A DNA stretch of 10,140 bases from Actinomycetes bacterium. Its GTDB lineage: Bacteria > Actinomycetota > Actinomycetes > Propionibacteriales > Propionibacteriaceae. Location of the stretch: positions 1 through 10,140 of the forward strand of contig JAEYUH010000062.1 of the NCBI GenBank assembly GCA_023432725.1, written 5' to 3'. Positions within the stretch are counted from its first letter, which is position 1. Every line of letters begins with the position of its first letter. Below the pieces are notes generated by a model. The model did not search any database, had not been told where the DNA came from, and saw nothing but the letters and a program-made list of their open reading frames with translations. Shown one piece after another: positions 6,102 to 10,140 of the stretch. The position numbers and the translations under genes are program-made.

Positions 6102-6115
6102 CACGGACGTCCGTG
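6102..6115. promoter_or_regulatory. 14-bp perfect palindrome upstream of the GDPD-like gene
   Basis: CACGGACGTCCGTG is perfectly symmetric. Its centre lies about 60 bp upstream of the predicted start of transcription of the GDPD-like gene, a usual place for an activator site. It also lies 71 bases beyond the citrate synthase stop; as RNA it would give only a weak hairpin, so an operator is the better reading. Confidence 0.4.
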
Positions 6116-6145
6116 GACGCCGCACACCGGGCCACTGGTCGCTGT

Positions 6146-6159
6146 CCACACCCTTGTGG
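6146..6159 (-). terminator. Weak hairpin after citrate synthase
   Basis: CCACA (6146-6150) and TGTGG (6155-6159) pair around four bases, 27 bases past the citrate synthase stop. The stem is only 5 bp with no U-tract, so this is a weak terminator candidate at best; nothing stronger was seen in 6019-6185. Confidence 0.2.
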
Positions 6160-6185
6160 GAGCGCATTGCTGTACCGTTCGCCGC

Positions 6186-7481
6186 TCAGCCTCGTTCCTC
6201 GAGCGGGACGTAGTCGCGCAAGGTCTCGCCGACGTAGACCTGGCGCGGGCGGTTGATCTTGGTGGCCGGGTCGCTGAACTGCTCGCGGAAGTGCGCGATC
6301 CAGCCCGGCAGGCGTCCCAGGGCGAACAGCACCGTGAACATGTTCTGCGGGAAGCCCATCGCCTCGTAGATCAGCCCCGTGTAGAAGTCGACGTTCGGGT
6401 AGAGCTTGCGCTCCTGGAAGTAGGGGTCGGCCAGCGCCGCCTCCTCCAGCGCCACCGCGATGTCGAGCAGCTCGTTGGTGCCCGTCAGATTGCGCAGGAT
6501 GGCGTCCGCATGGCGCTTCACAATGGCGGCTCGCGGATCGTAGTTCTTGTAGATCCGGTGCCCGAAGCCCATCAGCTTCGTGGTGTCCTTCTTGTCTTTC
6601 ACCTTGTTGACGTAGGCCTGGACGTCGCCGCCCTCGTCACGGATCCCCTGCAGCATCTCGAGGACGGCCTGATTCGCGCCGCCGTGCAGGGGGCCGGAGA
6701 GTGCCGACACCCCGGCCGCGACCGAGACGTAGATGTTCGCCCCGGACGAGCCGACCATCCGCACCGTCGAGGTGGAGCAGTTCTGCTCGTGGTCGGCGTG
6801 CAGCACCAGCAGGACGTCCAGCGCCCTGGTGATCTGGTCGTCGAACGGGTAGGGCCCGGTCGGCAGTCCGAAGGACATCCGCAGGAAGTTCTCGATGTAG
6901 GACAGCGAGGCGTCGGGGTAGAGGAAGGGCTGGCCCACCGAGCTCTTGTAGCCGTAGGCGGCCAGCGTCGGCATCTGCCCCAGCAGCCGGTAGGTGTCGT
7001 CCTGCAGGGTCTCCTGCGGGGTCATCACCTTGCCGGTGCGGGCCGAGGCGACGAAGGTCGACAACGCGTTCAGGCCTGCGGCCAGGACGGGCATCGGGTG
7101 CGAGCGCCGCGGGAAGGAGCGGTACAGCTCGCGGAGGCGCTCATCGATGATCGTGTAGTTGGAGATCTTCGCTGTGAACTCCGCGAGCTGGCCGGCGGTC
7201 GGCAGCTCCCCGTAGAGCACGAGGTAGGACACCTCGAGGAAGCTGGACTTCTCGGCCAGCTGCTCGATCGGGTACCCGCGGTAGCGAAGGATGCCCGCCT
7301 CGCCGTCGATGAAGGTGATCGCCGAGCGACAGGAGGCGGTGTTGGCGAACCCGACGTCGAGAGTGGTGTCTCCCGTTTCGGCGAGAAGCTGACTGATGTC
7401 GTAGCCGTTGTTGCCCAGCGTCGCCGGCACCAGCGGCAGGTCGAGCCTCGTGTCATCGTGGCCGAAGACCGCGTTGGTCAT
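6186..7481 (-). CDS. gltA: Citrate synthase (GltA type)
   Basis: A 431-residue enzyme that condenses acetyl-CoA and oxaloacetate to citrate, the entry step of the TCA cycle, in the cytoplasm. The start is ATG 7481 with GGAGGAGG just upstream; the reading from 7568 would put this site inside the gene. Catalytic residues are all present: His266 in SGPLHGGAN, His308 in KLMGFGHRIYKNYDPR, and Asp365 in NVDFYTGLIYEAMGFP. HADHEQN (228-234) is the family's usual segment. Length and the N-terminal domain of about 60 residues match the GltA (type II) citrate synthases of actinobacteria and Gram-negatives rather than the shorter 2-methylcitrate synthases, which usually run to under 400 residues. The gene is divergent from the YceI gene and probably transcribed alone. 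The sequence looks complete and typical. Confidence 0.97.
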   Translation of the reverse strand: MTNAVFGHDDTRLDLPLVPATLGNNGYDISQLLAETGDTTLDVGFANTASCRSAITFIDGEAGILRYRGYPIEQLAEKSSFLEVSYLVLYGELPTAGQLAEFTAKISNYTIIDERLRELYRSFPRRSHPMPVLAAGLNALSTFVASARTGKVMTPQETLQDDTYRLLGQMPTLAAYGYKSSVGQPFLYPDASLSYIENFLRMSFGLPTGPYPFDDQITRALDVLLVLHADHEQNCSTSTVRMVGSSGANIYVSVAAGVSALSGPLHGGANQAVLEMLQGIRDEGGDVQAYVNKVKDKKDTTKLMGFGHRIYKNYDPRAAIVKRHADAILRNLTGTNELLDIAVALEEAALADPYFQERKLYPNVDFYTGLIYEAMGFPQNMFTVLFALGRLPGWIAHFREQFSDPATKINRPRQVYVGETLRDYVPLEERG

Positions 7482-7536
7482 CCGTTCCTCCTCCGGGTGG
7501 ACCCAACCCCGCCGCCACGCGGGGACGCCTGCGGCC

Positions 7537-7588
7537 ACCCTACACGCGGCACCCGGGGGCAAGGACACCCCATTTCACCGGATGGTGA
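7537..7588 (-). promoter_or_regulatory. Possible citrate synthase promoter -10 and adjacent inverted repeat
   Basis: On the minus strand TAGGGT (7542-7537) fits a TANNNT -10 and would start transcription about 50 bases before the ATG; no good -35 is seen at 16-18 bp. Just upstream lies the inverted repeat TCACC-GGAT-GGTGA (7575-7588), around the -45 region, a possible regulator site. Both are weak calls made from position and pattern. Confidence 0.35.
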
Positions 7589-7684
7589 CACGGTGGACGT
7601 CCTCGTCGGGACGCCGCTGCGTGCCTGATCGGGGCCCGCAGATCCTGACAGATCACCGCCCCCGGTTCGAGCAGGTGAGACTGG

Positions 7685-7737
7685 TAGTTGACATCTAAAT
7701 AGTTGAGAAGTACCTTGGAGTTGTTGAGAGTTCAACT
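7685..7737. promoter_or_regulatory. Repeated GTTGA/TCAAC operator over the YceI promoter
   Basis: TAGTTGA occurs at 7685-7691 and again at 7700-7706. GTTGA-GAGT-TCAAC (7723-7736) forms an inverted repeat at the predicted transcription start; AGTTG/CAACT (7719-7723/7733-7737) is a nested alternative. Sites covering -35, spacer and +1 suggest repression. The pattern is like MarR-family operators, but no such regulator is encoded in the window. Confidence 0.45.
7688..7716 (+). promoter_or_regulatory. Strong sigma-70-type promoter of the YceI gene
   Basis: TTGACA (7688-7693) is a perfect -35 and TACCTT (7711-7716) fits TANNNT at an ideal 17-bp spacing. Transcription would start near 7723, about 34 bases before the ATG. 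The region is strikingly AT-rich against the rest of the window. Confidence 0.75.
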
Positions 7738-7756
7738 TCCCGAGAGGACTACCCCC

Positions 7757-8323
7757 ATGACCACCACCGTTGAGACCACCACCCTGACCGGCCTGACCGG
7801 CAGCTACGCCCTCGACCCCAGCCACTCCCGCGTCGGCTTCGTCACCCGCCACGCGATGATCGCCAAGGTGCGCGGCGCCTTCAACGAGGTGACCGGCTCC
7901 GCCTCCATCAACGGCGCCGACCCGGCCGCGTCCTCGCTCGAGGTCAGCATCCAGGCCGCCAGCATCGACACCCGCGACGCGAACCGTGACGGCCACCTCC
8001 GCTCGGCCGACTTCTTCGACGTGGAGACCTACCCCACGATCACGTTCAAGGCCACCGGCTTCGAGATCGTCGACGACAGCACCGTTGAGGTGACCGGCGA
8101 CCTCACCATCAAGGACGTCACCAAGTCCGTCACCGTTCCGTTCGAGTTCGGCGGCTCCGCCGTCGACCCGTTCGGCAACCAGCGCATCGGGTTCGAGGGC
8201 TCGGTCGTGGTGAACCGCAAGGACTGGGGCCTCACCTGGAACGCCGCGCTCGAGACCGGCGGCGTGCTGGTCAGCGACAAGGTGACCCTGGAACTCGAGG
8301 TCTCCGCCGTCAAGGCCGCCTGA
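7757..8323 (+). CDS. YceI family protein
   Basis: A 188-residue protein of the YceI lipocalin-like beta-barrel family, whose members bind isoprenoid-type lipids; the exact role of cytoplasmic actinobacterial members is unclear. The start is ATG with GAGAGGA eight bases upstream. After a Thr-rich N-terminus of 13 residues comes the family opening SYALDPSHSRVGFVTRHAM (16-34), then KVRGAFNEVTGSASI, ASIDTRDANRDGHLRSADFF (68-87), TYPTITFKATG, GDLTIKDVTKSVTVPFEF and the closing KVTLELEVSAVKAA. The family's usual order of strands and the DxxxRDxHLRSxDFF signature are intact. There is no signal peptide, unlike the periplasmic E. coli YceI. Control is probably by a repressor acting on the repeats over its promoter. 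It appears monocistronic, with a strong hairpin downstream. Confidence 0.93.
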   Translation: MTTTVETTTLTGLTGSYALDPSHSRVGFVTRHAMIAKVRGAFNEVTGSASINGADPAASSLEVSIQAASIDTRDANRDGHLRSADFFDVETYPTITFKATGFEIVDDSTVEVTGDLTIKDVTKSVTVPFEFGGSAVDPFGNQRIGFEGSVVVNRKDWGLTWNAALETGGVLVSDKVTLELEVSAVKAA

Positions 8324-8353
8324 CCCGGCCGCGTTCCACCGGACGCAGGCCCG

Positions 8354-8443
8354 CCGAGGGCCACCCCTGCACACCGAGGGCCACCCATCATGGGTGGCCC
8401 TCGGCGCGTCCGGGTAGCCCTCGACGTCACCGGTGGCTCTCGG
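8354..8443. repeat. 20-bp-periodic repeat cluster (core CCGAGGGCCACCC and its complement)
   Basis: Two identical forward cores CCGAGGGCCACCC lie at 8354-8366 and 8374-8386. Reverse copies follow: GGGTGGCCCTCGG at 8392-8404 (exact), GGGTAGCCCTCG at 8412-8423 and GGTGGCTCTCGG at 8432-8443 (degenerate). Within each orientation the copies are exactly 20 bp apart. Either forward arm can pair with the exact reverse arm, so alternative hairpins are possible. It lies entirely between the YceI and USP genes. Confidence 0.75.
8374..8404. terminator. Strong terminator-like hairpin after the YceI gene
   Basis: CCGAGGGCCACCC (8374-8386) and GGGTGGCCCTCGG (8392-8404) form a perfect 13-bp stem with loop ATCAT, 50 bases after the YceI stop. 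No U-tract follows. It is built from the 20-bp repeat units of this spacer. Confidence 0.6.
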
Positions 8444-8483
8444 CGGCGCGGCAACCCGGCTGCCCCGCGGGCATGGGCGCGGG

Positions 8484-8489
8484 TACAGT
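8484..8489 (+). promoter_or_regulatory. -10 box for a leaderless USP transcript
   Basis: TACAGT fits TANNNT and ends 7 bases before the ATG at 8496, so transcription would begin at or next to the start codon. No Shine-Dalgarno is present between them and no clear -35 was seen. Confidence 0.5.
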
Positions 8490-8495
8490 CTGGGC

Positions 8496-9002
8496 ATGGA
8501 CGCATCGGCACCGGTTGTCATCGGCTACGACGGCTCGGAGTTCGCGGACGAGGCGCTCCGCAAGGGGCTCTGGCTCGCTTCCCGGCTGGGCCTCAAGGCC
8601 CGCGTGGTGCGGGCCTGGACGATCAGCACCGCCCCCCGGCCCGCGACCTGGTCGCCGGGCTACGTGCCGCCGGTCGAGGACTTCGCCGAGGCCGTCCGCG
8701 AGCAGCTCAAGCAGCAGGTGGCTGCCCGGCTGGCCGAGTTCCCCGAGGTGGAGGTCGAGCTCGAGGTGCCCCACGGTGCGGCGGGACGCGAACTGATCCG
8801 CGCCTCAGAGCACGCGCGGGTCCTCGTGGTCGGCACCCGCGGTCTCGGCGGGTTCGCGGGCCTCCTGCTCGGGTCGGTCTCCGACCAGGTGGTCGAACAC
8901 GCCAAGTGCGACGTCCTGATCAGCCGGCGCCGCGACATCGACCCGTCCCCGCCCCGCACGCTGCCGCTGGACCGGGCCTTCCAGGACCAGGCCGACGACT
9001 GA
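8496..9002 (+). CDS. Universal stress protein (UspA family), ATP-binding type
   Basis: A 168-residue single-domain USP. The opening PVVIGYDGSEFADEALRKGL (6-25) holds the conserved Asp12 that contacts adenine in this family. The ATP loop G-2X-G-9X-G-S is complete: Gly113, Gly116, then Gly126-Ser127 in GTRGLGGFAGLLLGSVSD. The following QVVEHAKCDVLISRR is the usual last strand. The protein should therefore bind ATP and act as a cytoplasmic stress or dormancy factor, probably a dimer. I chose ATG 8496; the reading from 8433 adds 21 unrelated residues running back into the repeat cluster. There is no Shine-Dalgarno, but a -10 box ends 7 bases upstream, so translation is probably leaderless. A Pro/Asp-rich tail follows the domain. 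Confidence 0.93.
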   Translation: MDASAPVVIGYDGSEFADEALRKGLWLASRLGLKARVVRAWTISTAPRPATWSPGYVPPVEDFAEAVREQLKQQVAARLAEFPEVEVELEVPHGAAGRELIRASEHARVLVVGTRGLGGFAGLLLGSVSDQVVEHAKCDVLISRRRDIDPSPPRTLPLDRAFQDQADD

Positions 9003-9027
9003 CCCTCGCCGGGGCACCGTCCCCGGG

Positions 9028-9033
9028 TAGGGT
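9028..9033 (+). promoter_or_regulatory. Possible -10 box of the small GNAT-fold gene
   Basis: TAGGGT fits TANNNT and lies in the 59-bp gap after the USP gene. Transcription would start near 9040, ahead of the AGGAGG at 9050-9055. No convincing -35 is seen, so read-through from the USP promoter is an alternative. Confidence 0.3.
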
Positions 9034-9061
9034 GGACCGCCCGCGAGGCAGGAGGCGTCCG

Positions 9062-9373
9062 ATGGCTGAGGAGTTCCGGCACAACCCGGAGGAGCAGAGC
9101 TTCGAGGCGTGGCTGGACGGCCAGCTGATCGGGGAGGTCACCTACACCCTGCGCGGCGACGTCGCCTCCTTCGACCACACCTTCGTCGAGCCGGAGCATC
9201 GGCACCTGGGGGTGGCCGGTCGGCTCGTCCAGTACGCCTTCGACTCCGTCCGGGAGGCGGGCCAGTGGCGGATCCGGGCCGTCTGCCCCTATGTCACCGC
9301 CTGGAGCCGTCGCCACCCCGAATACCACGACCTGCTGGTCGGCCGCGACGACGCGATCACTCCAGCGGGGTGA
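9062..9373 (+). CDS. Small GNAT-fold N-acetyltransferase (YjdJ-type, Acetyltransf_CG)
   Basis: A 103-residue minimal GNAT protein. The start is ATG with AGGAGG six bases upstream. The N-terminal beta strands are short (SFEAWLDGQLIGEVTYTL, 13-30). The CoA loop is in VEPEHRHLGVAGRLVQYAFD (42-61). Then comes CPYVTAWSRRHPEY (75-88), the conserved Cys-Pro-Tyr-Val/His-Pro-Glu-Tyr signature of this small family, with Cys75 where members carry a conserved cysteine. Family members are about 90-110 residues, so it is full length. Acceptor substrate is unknown for most of the family. It follows the USP gene by 59 bp in the same direction. Its last 17 bases overlap the 3' end of the minus-strand transglutaminase-like gene. 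Confidence 0.92.
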   Translation: MAEEFRHNPEEQSFEAWLDGQLIGEVTYTLRGDVASFDHTFVEPEHRHLGVAGRLVQYAFDSVREAGQWRIRAVCPYVTAWSRRHPEYHDLLVGRDDAITPAG

Positions 9374-10140
9374 CGTCCACCGCCACGGTGGGGCTGGACG
9401 AGGCCGCCTCGGTGTACACCACGCCGCGCAGCGGAGACACATCGGTGAAGTCCCTGCCCCACGCCGTGACGATGTAGCGGGAGTCGGCGAACTGGGCGTT
9501 GGTGGGGTCGATGTCGATCCAGCCCAGCACCGGCGACAGCACCGACACCCAGGCGTGGGTGGCGTCCGCACCCTGCAGCTTGTCGGCACCCGGCGGTGGC
9601 GCGGTCTCGAGGTAGCCGCTGACATAGCGGGCCGGCAGCCCCGCCGCCCGCAGGCAGCCGACCGCGAGGTGCGCGAAGTCCTGGCACACCCCGGCGCGCA
9701 GGTCGAGCAACTCGTCGAGCGTGGTCACCACCGAGGTGGCGCCGTTGTCGTACCGGAACCCGTCGTGGATCGCGGTGGCGAGCCCGACCAGCGCGTCACC
9801 CAGCGGGCGGTCGGGGTGCAGCAGATGGGCGGCGAACCCGCGCACGGCGTCGTCCACCGCCACCAGCGGCGAGGGCAGCGCGAAATCGGCCAGCAGCACG
9901 GGGTCGGTCTGGTCGGCCAGTTCCCGGGCGGCCTGCGCCACGGTGTGCCGGTTCAGCCCCTTCAGGTCAGGGACGGGCCAGTCGACCTCCACGCGGCTGC
10001 GGCAGACGACCTTGAACTCGGTGTGCGGCTCCCGGCTCTCCAGGTAGGTGGAGTGGTTGCCGAAGTAGTCCAGGTGCTCCGAGACCTGGTCGGGCTCGGG
10101 GGTGACGTGCAGGTCGCTGGCCAGCACCACCTGCCACTCG
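9357..10140 (-). CDS. Transglutaminase-like family protein, 5' truncated
   Basis: The frame runs open to the window edge, and the first visible residues EWQVVLASDLHVTPEPDQ are mid-domain, so the start lies beyond 10140; 260 residues are visible. The visible N-terminal part (YFGNHSTYLESREPHTEFKV) is the beta-rich region found ahead of bacterial transglutaminase-like domains. The papain-like core has the full triad: Cys in LRAGVCQDFAHL (codon 9684-9686), His in ATHAWVSV (9555-9557), and Asp in GWIDIDPTNAQ (the Asp before Pro, 9507-9509). Such proteins act as cysteine proteases or amidases, or may crosslink; in actinobacteria they often sit near circularly permuted ATP-grasp and alpha-E domain genes, not visible here. 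No signal peptide can be judged. The internal GTG at 10130 is not the start. Confidence 0.92.
   Translation of the reverse strand, partial: EWQVVLASDLHVTPEPDQVSEHLDYFGNHSTYLESREPHTEFKVVCRSRVEVDWPVPDLKGLNRHTVAQAARELADQTDPVLLADFALPSPLVAVDDAVRGFAAHLLHPDRPLGDALVGLATAIHDGFRYDNGATSVVTTLDELLDLRAGVCQDFAHLAVGCLRAAGLPARYVSGYLETAPPPGADKLQGADATHAWVSVLSPVLGWIDIDPTNAQFADSRYIVTAWGRDFTDVSPLRGVVYTEAASSSPTVAVDVTPLE

Noticed and set aside
6093..7628. Long open + strand frame (511 codons) opposite citrate synthase
   Set aside because: It is antisense to an unmistakable gltA with all catalytic residues; its translation is rich in Gly/Val/Arg with no recognisable domain, typical of antisense frames in GC-rich DNA.
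7582..7698. Small + strand ORF of 38 codons between citrate synthase and YceI
   Set aside because: No ribosome-binding site, an Arg-rich composition without features, and it runs into the YceI promoter elements.
8354..8443. CRISPR-like array suggested by regular 20-bp spacing
   Set aside because: Repeats are 12-13 bp, spacers about 7 bp, orientation flips midway, and no cas genes are present.
8390..9373. Single 327-codon frame appearing to fuse upstream sequence to the small GNAT protein
   Set aside because: The upstream portion is the USP gene read out of frame. The small GNAT gene has its own AGGAGG and matches the full length of its family from 9062.

Overview
The window comes from a high-GC Gram-positive genome, almost certainly an actinomycete (Actinomycetota). 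The coding frames are strongly GC-rich at the third position, GTG starts are used, ribosome-binding sites are strong (GAGGAGG, GGAGGAGG), terminator-like hairpins lack U-tails, and -10 boxes are of the TANNNT type. The gene types (large ATPase-type LuxR regulator, tandem GNAT enzyme, GltA-type citrate synthase, cytoplasmic YceI protein, USP, transglutaminase-like protein) fit that group. Genus cannot be fixed from sequence alone. No rRNA, tRNA, CRISPR array, IS element or phage gene was seen.

Left part (1-3033, + strand): the 3' end of a large LuxR-type transcriptional regulator, then a short G-rich spacer carrying TTGGGG-type repeats, then a covalent-flavin-type FAD-linked oxidase. The pair looks like a regulator with its target enzyme. 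A strong hairpin ends the oxidase gene and lies within a patch of interspersed repeats (core GAACCGTCCCCG, 3045-3205).

Middle part (3206-5090, + strand): the most unusual stretch. A good sigma-70-type promoter (3243-3272) drives a leader of about 265 nt. The leader holds a possible 27-codon upstream ORF whose stop codon lies inside an 18-bp perfect palindrome. After it come a small Thr-rich, cationic, unrecognised protein (3545-3910), a GNRA-capped hairpin, and a tandem-domain GNAT acetyltransferase (3967-5055), closed by a hairpin. I read this as one operon of unknown purpose, possibly controlled by attenuation.

Then come two minus-strand genes: citrate synthase (6186-7481) and, downstream of it with its own promoter, a glycerophosphodiester-phosphodiesterase-like protein (5095-5997). 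Divergent from citrate synthase is a YceI-family gene (7757-8323) with a near-consensus promoter overlaid by GTTGA/TCAAC repeats that look like a repressor operator.

Right part (8324-10140): a 20-bp-periodic repeat cluster that includes a strong terminator hairpin, a probably leaderless universal stress protein gene, a small GNAT-fold protein, and the 3' part of a minus-strand transglutaminase-like protein that overlaps the small GNAT gene tail to tail. Apart from the regulator/oxidase pair and the small-protein/GNAT operon, the genes appear to be independent transcription units.
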